From the NCBI GenBank assembly GCA_964409865.1, contig CAYPGE010000449.1:1-7132 (forward strand): DNA of 7,132 nt, read 5' to 3'. This document shows, piece by piece, positions 1 to 6,896 of this stretch (positions are counted from its first letter, which is position 1; every line of letters begins with the position of its first letter). The position numbers and the translations under genes were made by a program. The stretch comes from Anammoximicrobium sp964409865 (lineage in GTDB: Bacteria; Planctomycetota; Planctomycetia; Pirellulales; Pirellulaceae). Below the pieces are notes generated by a model. That model did no database searches. It had not been told where the DNA came from and worked only from the letters and a program-made list of their open reading frames with translations.

Positions 1-173
1 ATCGTCGGAAAGTGCTCCAGAGCCGACAGCAGCAGAGTGCCTTGTCCACACGTCGGTTCCACGATCGAGGCCGGGTTTGACCCGCGACGCTGCAGCAGGC
101 CGCAGACCGCGTCGGCCAACGGCCGGGGCGTCTGGAAATCGCCGAATTCAGCTCGTTGTTTCGATTTGGCCAC
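1..173 (-). CDS. N6-adenine-type DNA methyltransferase, N-terminal fragment
   Basis: The first 57 residues, starting from GTG at 173, run off the left edge. Two signatures are visible. EFGDFQTPRPLADAV (residues 9-23) has the (F/Y)xTPxxLAxxV pattern that opens many N6-adenine methyltransferases. IVEPTCGQGTLLLSAL (residues 37-52) is the S-adenosylmethionine-binding motif I with the spacing of the N6_Mtase/Eco57I-type class. Such enzymes methylate adenine in DNA, either as the modification half of a restriction system, inside a single-chain type IIG enzyme, or alone. The catalytic (D/N)PPY motif and target-recognition domain lie outside the window, so substrate and any fused nuclease cannot be judged. 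The gene is co-directional with the nuclease-helicase fusion and starts 205 nt after it, separated by the repeat element; shared transcription is possible but not shown. Confidence 0.72.
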   Translation of the reverse strand, partial: MAKSKQRAEFGDFQTPRPLADAVCGLLQRRGSNPASIVEPTCGQGTLLLSALEHFPT

Positions 174-180
174 CGAGATT

Positions 181-184
181 TCCT
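181..184 (-). promoter_or_regulatory. Shine-Dalgarno AGGA for the methyltransferase gene
   Basis: AGGA lies 7 nt before the GTG codon at 173-171. It is the main reason for choosing this GTG, because the reading frame stays open further upstream without an ATG close to the conserved region. Confidence 0.5.
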
Positions 185-211
185 GATTCGCGCAGAAAGG
201 CCGGAAGAACG

Positions 212-334
212 GACAGAAAGATGGGGTGACAGAAAGATGAAAAAAACGGAGTCGTCGTGTTTGCGGAGAGAATTGAGGGCTTTTCCTTGTTCACTCCCGA
301 GCCCGACATTTTTCTGTCACCCCATCTTTCTGTC
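212..334. repeat. 123-bp intergenic inverted-repeat element with internal direct repeats
   Basis: Positions 212-239 and 307-334 are inverted copies, 27 of 28 bases matching, separated by 67 nt. Each arm holds two copies of the 12-mer GACAGAAAGATG (or its near-identical form) spaced 16 nt apart with GGGT between them, so the element is both palindromic and internally repetitive. It fills most of the 205-nt spacer between the stop of the helicase fusion (379) and the start of the methyltransferase gene (173). In RNA it would form a 28-bp stem that could stop or slow transcription or set the 3' end of the long mRNA, though no clear U-run follows. The form fits a MITE-like or REP-like dispersed repeat. 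No gene is evident within it. Confidence 0.75.
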
Positions 335-378
335 AGCCTTTCCTGGCTTTTTCTGTGCTTGTCCAAGGTGCGATGGAC

Positions 379-3300
379 TCACCCTCTCGACTGGCGGACC
401 TTTCGCGAGGCGGCCTTCCGGCGAGGAGCCTCTGCGGGCGGCGTCTCCACGGGCGCGGCGAACGCGCCGGCCCGCTGGCTCTGAAAAGCCTGCTTGACCG
501 ACTTCGTGATGAACCGCGTCAGCTGGCTGCTTTCGTACACGCCGCCGCCCCAACTGCGGCCGTAGGACGTGTTGCCGTACGAGGACGCTTCGTGGCGGGG
601 ATAGCAGACGTACAGCCAATCGGCCGCACGCGTCAAGGCGACGTAGAACATGCGGCGTTCTTCTTCCAGCTGGTCGGGATCGCCCAGGCTGCGTTCGAAC
701 GGGATCTTGCCGTCCGTGGCGTGCAGCACGTACACGACCTGCCATTCCAGGCCCTTGGCGGAATGCAAGGTGCTGAGCACCAAGGTCTGCTCGAAATCGC
801 GGCCGTCGCGGGCATCGCCGTTGGGCGGGTCGACCGTCAAGTCGGCCAGCAATTCCGCGCGATCCGTGAATTGACTGGCCATTTGCACCAGCTGTTCCAG
901 GTCCGCCATCCGTTGCGTTGGATTGTCGAAGTTCGCTTCCAGGATGGGCTGGTAGAACTCGATCGCGCGGCGGACTTGCGTCTGCAAATCCCCCGCGCCA
1001 CCGTCGCCGGCCAGGAACCCCATCAAGGACACAAAATCGGGCCAGACATCCTTGCTCTTGGCCGGGACCTTCGCCTCGCGCCAAACGTCGAAGCGGTCCC
1101 CGGCGGCCTGCAAATCGTACAGCAGGTCCCGTGCCTTCTTCGGCCCCACACCCGGCAGCAGGCACAACGCCCGCTCGCCGGAGACCACGTCGCGCGGGTT
1201 CTCGGCCAATCGCAACAGCGACAACAGGTCCTTGGCGTGCGCCGCTTCGACAAACTTCAAGCCGCCGTACTTGACGAATTGCAGGCCTTGTCTGGCCAGT
1301 TGGCTCTCCAGCAAGATGCTGTGGTGCGACGCGCGGAACAGCACCGCCTGCTGCGACAGCGGGATGCCGGCCCGCTGATGCTCCAAGATGCGGCTGAGCA
1401 CGAACTCGGCCTGTTCGTGCTCGTTCTCGCAAGTGATCAGCTGCGGTTGCGGGCCGCCGGCGCGCGACGACCACAGCTCCTTCGTGTACCGCTCGCTCGC
1501 CTGAGCGATGACGCGATTCGTCGCCTCCAGAATGACTTGCGTGCTGCGATAGTTCTGTTCGAGCTTGACAATGTGCGTGCCGGGGAATTGCCGCGGGAAA
1601 TCCAGGATGTTGCGGACCGTGGCCGCGCGGAACGAATAAATCGACTGGGCGTCGTCGCCAACCACCGTCAAGCCGCGGCCGTCCGGGCACAAGCTCTGCA
1701 GCAGCCGGGCCTGCAGCCGGTTCGTGTCCTGGTATTCGTCCACCAGGACGCAATCAAAGCGGCTGCGGATCGCCGGACCGGTCTCGTCATGGTCCAACAA
1801 GTCGCACCACTTGAGCAATAGGTCATCGTAGTCGAAGACGTTCAGTTCGGCTTTCCGCCGCGCGTAGGCCGCGAACAACGTCTGCAGCGCATCCGCATGC
1901 ACTTGGTGCTGCGGGAACTGCGACTGGAGCACCTCGTCCAGCGGCAGTTCGGCGTTCACACCGTAGCTGTGAATCGCCAGGCACGCGCGTTTCTTGGGAA
2001 AGTGCTTGTCGCCCTGGCCCAGATCCAGCCTGGTGCAGACCGCCCCCATCAGGGCCTCCGCGTCGCTCTGGTCGTAAATCGTAAACCGCGGATGGACGCC
2101 GATCGCTTTGCCGTATTGCCGTAGCAAGCGTGTGCCACTGCCGTGGAACGTGCCGCCCCAGACGCTGCGGTCCATGTCGGCGTCGCGCAACAAGGCGGCG
2201 ACCCGTTCCAGCATCTGCGCGGCGGCGCGGCGGGTGAAGGTCAACAGCAGGATCCGCTGCGGCGGAACGCCTTGCGAGATCAGATGAGCGACGCGGTGGA
2301 CCAAGGACGTCGTCTTGCCCGTCCCCGCTCCGGCGACGATCAGCAGCGGCTCCCATCCGTGGCAAGCCGCTTCGCGCTGCGAGGCGTTCAGACCAGGAAA
2401 AAGGGGACGGGAGTCGTTTTCGGTCGGCTCGAAAAAGACCTCCGTCCCCTTTTTGTCGCGCAGGTACGGCGTGCGACCTTCGGCCGCGGTCAACTCGCCG
2501 GGGGCAGGCACCTCAATCGAGACTCTTTCCAGACTGACGGCGTACGGTTGAACGGCCGGAACGTCGGCGTTCGTCTCCGCCGCAACCACCGGGGCAGATG
2601 GCGGAGCCTCGCGTTCGGCGGGCGGCGTCTTCTTTCCGCGCCGGCGTTTGGGGCGGCTTTCGGGCAGCGGGCTCGCGTCGCCTGCCGGCAACGGCGCCGG
2701 CGACCTCTGGATCGGCTCCTCGGCGGTAGCGCGCGCCGGCATCGATACTGGACGGGGCGCAACCGGTTCGGGTTGGTAGCATTCTCGCGCCCGGTACACC
2801 GTTGCGCGGACGCCGTCTTCCAATTCGAACGCGAGTGACTCGCCGCCGCGCGACACCGCTTCGACCAACTCGCGCATGAAGGCCAGGCCGCGGGCGGCTT
2901 CGGGCACGTCCAACACCTGCGGCGGTGCGTCGAGCAGCGGCCGCGGAATACACACCACGCACTTGGATCGGGCGCGAGTCACCGCGACATTCAGCCGATT
3001 CAAGCCGTAGATGAATTCGGCCTCCTCGGCGGCGAACTCCGGGTCCGAGACGCCGTAGCTGACGATCACGGCGTCCGCCTCCTGGCCCTGCATCTTGTCG
3101 ACCGTGTCGACCAGCGGCCGGGATTGCCAGCGCCGCTGCCGGCGCAGCTCGCGCCGAATCGCCCGGATCTGGGCACGATGGGGACTGACCACGAACACGC
3201 CGTTGCGGAAGAAGGCTGCGTCGTCGCCGTACAGTTTGCCGTCCGCCTGCCGCAACGTGCTGCGGAGTCCGGCGACCAGCTGCGCCACCAACTGTGCCTC

Positions 3301-6300
3301 CGGCGGATTCTCCCGCGCGGCCCAGACGCCATCCAGCACGACGAACGCCAGCGGAAACTGCGGATCCAAGCAGGCTTCGACAAACGGGTCCAAGCAGCGC
3401 TCCGCAACCAGATTCAGCCGCCGGTCGGAGACCGTGCGATCAAAGCTGCGGTAGGCCGGCCCGTACAGCAGTCCGCCGGCGAAACTGGTGAGCACGTCGT
3501 TCATGCGGAAATTCTCGGTCAGCTGATGCACCCCACCGTAGCCCTCACGCTCCGCGTGAGGAAAAGCAGCACGGCTCTCCGGTTCGGTCTGACTGGCTTT
3601 CGTCACGCGGAGCGTGACGGCTACTTTTTCCGGGCTCAGCACCGCTCCGCTCGGCAAACCCGATCGCTGGGCGATGGCCTCAAAGATGGAGCGGTGCAAA
3701 ACAGGTTCGCCCGGCTGTGCCTGCGGATACACCCCCACCACGATCGGCGGCAATTGCAGATGATCGCCGGCCAGCACCAGCCGCCCTTCCGGCCCGACCA
3801 GCCCGATGGGGATCGACGCTTCGGGCACCCGCACCTGCGACGCTTCGTCGATCACCGACAGATCGAACGGCGGCAACTGGCTGTATTGCTTCAAGCACGA
3901 GTAGACCGTCGCTCCAACGATCGCTTGCGGATGCTCGTGCAACCAGGCGCCCAAGCGGCCATCCTCGACGACCTCGATGCCCGGCACGTCTTCGCCCTGC
4001 CAACTCTTTGCTTTGCCGATGCACACCCTCTGGTCGGCCGGGAGCGCGTCCCGCAGCGCGGCGAGCTTGCGGAGCAAGTTCTCGATCGCCGCGTGCGTAA
4101 ACGCGGTGACCAGCACCCGGAACGGTTGGCCGGCGCGGGCAGCCGCCGCGGCCAAGGCCAGGATGGCGGACGCCAGGAAGTGCGTCTTGCCCGTCCCCGG
4201 CGGTCCCCACACGGGTGTCGCACGCTGTCGGCAGATGCGCCGGAACGCTTCCGACTGGCTATCCGTCAAGCCAAATACGGCGATCTCTTCTTCGGCAAGT
4301 TGTTGGACCGGATCGGGCAAAGCCAGCGGTTCCTCGCCTGCGGTTGGATCTCGCAGCAGTCGCAACAGCAGTCCGTGTACCTCCGCACTGCCCGAGCGCA
4401 AGAACTCGACAACACCGTCGGTCGTAAAGTCCGTGAATCGCGGGTGCAGCAGGAACCGCTCGCCGGGCTGCGGGCCCTCGCCGTCGGACCCACGCTGGGC
4501 GATGACCGTCAGCGCCGCGGGTGTGCCCAGCGGATCCCGATCCACCTCGGCAATTCCGACCAATGCCAAATCGCGCTGCTTGCGGGCTTGCCAGACTTGG
4601 GCGCGGCACGCGTAATCGCGGTACTCCAGCTGCGCCCGCCGGCCAGACGCGTCGTCCCGCACCAGCAACCATTCGGGATAACCGCCCGGCTCGACCTCCA
4701 ACGTGCCGCCGACGATTTGGAACCGGTCGTCGCCCTCGGCCTCCAGTTCCAGGGCCTTGCCCAGCAGCAACTGCACCGGCCGCGGCTCGCACCGCATGTT
4801 CCGCACATCCAGGCACCGCAGCAAGCTCTCGTAGCGGGCAAAGAACGCCAGTCGCGACAGCAGCGGATCGGCGAACTCCTGCCGCGCCGGCAGGGTGAAC
4901 TTGGCGGACCACGTGAAGATCGACTCCGCCGCATGATGCCGGATGCCTTGCAGCAAGGACCGCGCGGCCTGCAGGCGCGCGGTCGCTTGCTTGGCAATGT
5001 CAGCCAGGGTTTCCGTCTTCCCGCGATGCCATACGGCGTGGATCGGCTCGGCCCGCATGCCCGGCCCCAGCGGGAAATCGAAGTACTCGTTTCGCCGCAG
5101 CTTGGATCGGCATCCCAACGCGATCAACGCCTCGGGCAGCGTGTAATTGACCTCAACTGGCAGCGCCAATACCTGACCCAACGCAGCCAGCAGCACGACC
5201 AGCGGGAACGGCACTTCGCGGTCGGGATGCTCGTTGGCCGCCAGCAGTTCCGGGGCCTGGAAATGGAACAGCAGCGTCATCGCCTGCTCGGCCAACTCCG
5301 GATCGCGAAGCGAATCGAGCAGCCAGGAGATGACCAGCGTCCGCTCCTGTTCCGACAGCACGTACGCCTGCAGGCTCAACTGGTCCGCCCACTCCCTGTC
5401 CTGATTGTACCGGTGGACCTGGACGATCACTTCGTGCAGCAGGCGGACCCACCGCCGGCGCACGTCGACGACCGCGTTGGGTTGCTCGGCGATCAGCACC
5501 AGCGGCTCCGTCCGGCTGCCGTCGAACAGGGCCTCGCGGACCTCCTCGGAAAAGACCGCCTCGCGCAGATCGTTCCGCGCCGTGACGTACATTCCGGCCA
5601 GATAGATCGTTTCGCCCAGCGGCTCTTGCTGCAGCGTCAGGAACACACCGACGTTTTCCCCGCGCGACAGCGAGGGCGACGCCGCGCCGTGCGACTGCGG
5701 CCGGTCCTGTTCCAAGGCCGCCAGTTGCTGCGCCAGTCGGGGCCGCGCGCCCGCCAACGACGCACACCGGCTCAGCGTTTCGTCCGCATCCGGCCGCTGC
5801 AGGAACTCGCCTAATTCCGCCGTCGTCCGCACGCCGACGCGTTCGGTCAGGAAACGCTTGCCCCACGACGTCAGCCGCGACAGTCGCGAGAGGTCGTCAC
5901 CGCGTTGCATCTGGCTCCAGCAGTGCCGGAAAAAATCGCACCACTCGCAGCGGAAGTGGACGTGCCAACGCGCGTCGTCCGCCGCCGTGCGCAGGATTCG
6001 CACCAGATCGTGTCGCAGAAAGCTCTCCATGTGCGGCCGCAGTTCGCCCAGAACAAATTCGGTCGGCGCCGGATGCGAACCCAGCCACACCGCGCCGGTT
6101 TCCAGATCGACGCGTGCATCTTCGACGCCTTCCTGACGCAGTACGGTGTCGAGTTCCAGCGCGTACAGCAGCACCTGCACGCGATGCGTCAACTCCAGCG
6201 ACTCGCCGCGTTTCAAATCCGTCAGTCGCAGTTGCCGGCGTCCATCCTCGCCCGTCAGCACGGCAATCAGGTCCGGATGATTGTCGCTGATCGTGACCAG

Positions 6301-6678
6301 TTGCGAGTCGATGCCGTACCGCTGGTAGAATGCCGGCGGCAGGTGCAAGGTCGGCTGATAGATCATCGAACCCGGCCGCGCCGATCGCAGCAATTCGAGC
6401 GTCTGCTGCCAATCAAAACGCCGCGCATGGCAGGGCCCGTCTCCAGCGGCGATGTGGACGTCCTTCCCGGCGTACTGCTGGAGCACCGTCTGTTCCCACG
6501 CGTAGCCGCTCTCCAACAGAGCCTTGACGATCGGGCTGTGATCGAACTCCAGTTCCGGCAGTCCCTCTTGGCGGCGCAGTTCGGGACTGGCCGCCAGAAA
6601 ACGTAGGAACCGCTCGCAGTCGTGAAAAAAGTACCGGGCAATCGCAGACGGGCTGGTGCGAAAAGGCGTGTCGGCCAT
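379..6678 (-). CDS. Three-module fusion: Cas4/Dna2-like Fe-S nuclease + SF1B helicase + UvrD/PcrA-like SF1A helicase (2,099 aa)
   Basis: This is one open frame from ATG 6678 to TGA 379. Module 1 (about residues 1-260) is a RecB/Cas4-family nuclease. HPDLI (D136), LTDLK (D154, K156) and QVLLY (Q168, Y172) are the PD-(D/E)XK and QxxxY motifs. C21 with C244, C247 and C253 (CxxCx5C) matches the 4Fe-4S cluster of Cas4, AddB and Dna2. Residues 265-800 resemble the middle part of TM0106-type nuclease-helicases. Module 2 (about 800-1250) is SF1B: GPPGTGKT 825-832, TAFTHAAIENLL 858-869, DEASQ 944-948, GDHLQLPP 971-978, NFRM 1056-1059, DKMQGQEAD 1194-1202, LNVAVTRAR 1229-1237. A Pro/Ala-rich linker with a basic patch (RPKRRRGKK 1342-1350) leads to module 3 (about 1428-2030), UvrD-like: LNASQREA, AGAGTGKT 1449-1456, TFTRRAAAQM 1480-1489, VDEYQD 1646-1651, GDDAQSIYSF 1674-1683, LEQNYRS 1706-1712, LHSAKGLEW 1971-1979, FYVALTRA 2011-2018. 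The tail is basic. Expected role: ATP-driven DNA unwinding and degradation in repair or defence. The frame is open upstream to 6975, but ATG 6678 is preferred because nuclease similarity begins at once and the longer version would overlap the synthase gene. No clear Shine-Dalgarno sequence precedes it. Two repeats are inserted in frame (residues 1019-1047 and 1409-1427). Confidence 0.93.
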   Translation of the reverse strand: MADTPFRTSPSAIARYFFHDCERFLRFLAASPELRRQEGLPELEFDHSPIVKALLESGYAWEQTVLQQYAGKDVHIAAGDGPCHARRFDWQQTLELLRSARPGSMIYQPTLHLPPAFYQRYGIDSQLVTISDNHPDLIAVLTGEDGRRQLRLTDLKRGESLELTHRVQVLLYALELDTVLRQEGVEDARVDLETGAVWLGSHPAPTEFVLGELRPHMESFLRHDLVRILRTAADDARWHVHFRCEWCDFFRHCWSQMQRGDDLSRLSRLTSWGKRFLTERVGVRTTAELGEFLQRPDADETLSRCASLAGARPRLAQQLAALEQDRPQSHGAASPSLSRGENVGVFLTLQQEPLGETIYLAGMYVTARNDLREAVFSEEVREALFDGSRTEPLVLIAEQPNAVVDVRRRWVRLLHEVIVQVHRYNQDREWADQLSLQAYVLSEQERTLVISWLLDSLRDPELAEQAMTLLFHFQAPELLAANEHPDREVPFPLVVLLAALGQVLALPVEVNYTLPEALIALGCRSKLRRNEYFDFPLGPGMRAEPIHAVWHRGKTETLADIAKQATARLQAARSLLQGIRHHAAESIFTWSAKFTLPARQEFADPLLSRLAFFARYESLLRCLDVRNMRCEPRPVQLLLGKALELEAEGDDRFQIVGGTLEVEPGGYPEWLLVRDDASGRRAQLEYRDYACRAQVWQARKQRDLALVGIAEVDRDPLGTPAALTVIAQRGSDGEGPQPGERFLLHPRFTDFTTDGVVEFLRSGSAEVHGLLLRLLRDPTAGEEPLALPDPVQQLAEEEIAVFGLTDSQSEAFRRICRQRATPVWGPPGTGKTHFLASAILALAAAAARAGQPFRVLVTAFTHAAIENLLRKLAALRDALPADQRVCIGKAKSWQGEDVPGIEVVEDGRLGAWLHEHPQAIVGATVYSCLKQYSQLPPFDLSVIDEASQVRVPEASIPIGLVGPEGRLVLAGDHLQLPPIVVGVYPQAQPGEPVLHRSIFEAIAQRSGLPSGAVLSPEKVAVTLRVTKASQTEPESRAAFPHAEREGYGGVHQLTENFRMNDVLTSFAGGLLYGPAYRSFDRTVSDRRLNLVAERCLDPFVEACLDPQFPLAFVVLDGVWAARENPPEAQLVAQLVAGLRSTLRQADGKLYGDDAAFFRNGVFVVSPHRAQIRAIRRELRRQRRWQSRPLVDTVDKMQGQEADAVIVSYGVSDPEFAAEEAEFIYGLNRLNVAVTRARSKCVVCIPRPLLDAPPQVLDVPEAARGLAFMRELVEAVSRGGESLAFELEDGVRATVYRARECYQPEPVAPRPVSMPARATAEEPIQRSPAPLPAGDASPLPESRPKRRRGKKTPPAEREAPPSAPVVAAETNADVPAVQPYAVSLERVSIEVPAPGELTAAEGRTPYLRDKKGTEVFFEPTENDSRPLFPGLNASQREAACHGWEPLLIVAGAGTGKTTSLVHRVAHLISQGVPPQRILLLTFTRRAAAQMLERVAALLRDADMDRSVWGGTFHGSGTRLLRQYGKAIGVHPRFTIYDQSDAEALMGAVCTRLDLGQGDKHFPKKRACLAIHSYGVNAELPLDEVLQSQFPQHQVHADALQTLFAAYARRKAELNVFDYDDLLLKWCDLLDHDETGPAIRSRFDCVLVDEYQDTNRLQARLLQSLCPDGRGLTVVGDDAQSIYSFRAATVRNILDFPRQFPGTHIVKLEQNYRSTQVILEATNRVIAQASERYTKELWSSRAGGPQPQLITCENEHEQAEFVLSRILEHQRAGIPLSQQAVLFRASHHSILLESQLARQGLQFVKYGGLKFVEAAHAKDLLSLLRLAENPRDVVSGERALCLLPGVGPKKARDLLYDLQAAGDRFDVWREAKVPAKSKDVWPDFVSLMGFLAGDGGAGDLQTQVRRAIEFYQPILEANFDNPTQRMADLEQLVQMASQFTDRAELLADLTVDPPNGDARDGRDFEQTLVLSTLHSAKGLEWQVVYVLHATDGKIPFERSLGDPDQLEEERRMFYVALTRAADWLYVCYPRHEASSYGNTSYGRSWGGGVYESSQLTRFITKSVKQAFQSQRAGAFAAPVETPPAEAPRRKAASRKVRQSRG
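2398..2454. repeat. In-frame 57-bp inverted repeat in the inter-helicase linker
   Basis: The outer arms AAAAAGGGGACGG (2398-2410) and CCGTCCCCTTTTT (2442-2454) are a perfect 13-bp inverted repeat. Pairing continues inward with three mismatches through the T-rich and A-rich segments, giving about 22 of 25 pairs and a 7-nt loop (2423-2429). The element is 57 bp, 19 codons, and codes for residues 1409-1427 (KKGTEVFF through DSRPLF) just before the first conserved residues of the UvrD-like module. I associate AAAAAGGGGACGG-type palindromes with dispersed repeats of planctomycete genomes; that is memory, not a search. Its A- and T-runs also stand out from the GC-rich codons around it. Confidence 0.8.
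3538..3624. repeat. In-frame REP/BIME-type palindromic element (two inverted GTAG-footed hairpins)
   Basis: The two 24-nt ends, 3538-3561 and 3601-3624, are inverted copies matching at 22 of 24 positions. Each has a GTAG foot followed by a hairpin with an 8-bp stem and a three-base loop (stems CCTCACGC/GCGTGAGG and CGTCACGC/GCGTGACG). The only two differences between the ends are the two partners of one stem pair (C-G against G-C), a compensatory change that keeps the hairpin. GTAG-footed hairpins in inverted pairs are the hallmark of REP/BIME elements mobilised by RAYT (TnpA-REP) transposases. The element is 87 bp, exactly 29 codons, and codes for residues 1019-1047 of the fusion protein (from VAVTLRVT to HAEREGY), between SF1B motifs III and IV. 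No target-site duplication is visible. Confidence 0.85.
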
Positions 6679-6830
6679 GACAGATCCGTGTGTCCGTACG
6701 AACGGAGGAAAGAACCGCAGTCCCGCGGGCAAGCCGTAACTCGCGTAATGGACGCGGCTTGCGCGCAATTCCATTCTAAGCCTTGGGCAGAACGAGCAAA
6801 AGACCAAACTGCCCCTTTGCGGCGCTCGTG

Positions 6831-6848
6831 CCCTGGAAAAAACCAGGG
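6831..6848 (-). terminator. Small hairpin downstream of the isoprenyl synthase gene, possible weak terminator
   Basis: CCCTGG and CCAGGG form a perfect 6-bp stem around a six-base A (plus strand) or T (minus strand) loop, about 50 nt after the TAA stop at 6897. No U-run follows the stem in the direction of transcription, so it does not fit a classical intrinsic terminator. It may be a processing or attenuation structure, or chance. The rest of the 6679-6896 spacer holds no convincing gene. A TAGAAT hexamer (minus strand, 6778-6773) could be a -10 box for the helicase gene, but no good -35 box is visible. Confidence 0.25.
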
Positions 6849-6896
6849 GTCTGTCGTTCCAAGCGCAGTTTTCGCGGCTCGTTTCTCGAACGCTGC

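Noticed and set aside
212..334. CRISPR array, suggested by repeated 12-mers and a Cas4-like neighbour
   Set aside because: There are only two copies per arm, spaced 16 nt and arranged as an inverted pair. No regular repeat-spacer pattern and no cas1 or cas2 are present.
148..366. A 72-residue minus-strand frame starting at 366 in the spacer
   Set aside because: Most of it translates the inverted-repeat element and it overlaps the start of the methyltransferase in another frame, with no family resemblance.
317..1821. Overlapping 478-codon (minus) and 488-codon (plus) frames across the UvrD-like module
   Set aside because: Both are out of frame with the intact SF1A motifs at 379-2390 and show only low-complexity Arg/Ala-rich or Gln-rich sequence.
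2490..2962. Split of the central gene into two genes within the linker, with an internal start such as the Met at residue 1313
   Set aside because: There is no stop codon or frameshift between the two helicase modules and no Shine-Dalgarno sequence is evident before internal Met codons in the linker. The simplest reading is one fused protein.
3124..5814. An 896-codon open frame on the plus strand, antisense to the helicase gene
   Set aside because: It is rich in Arg, Gln and Leu with no recognisable domain, and its opposite strand carries a clear run of nuclease and helicase motifs. Long antisense frames are expected in GC-rich genes.
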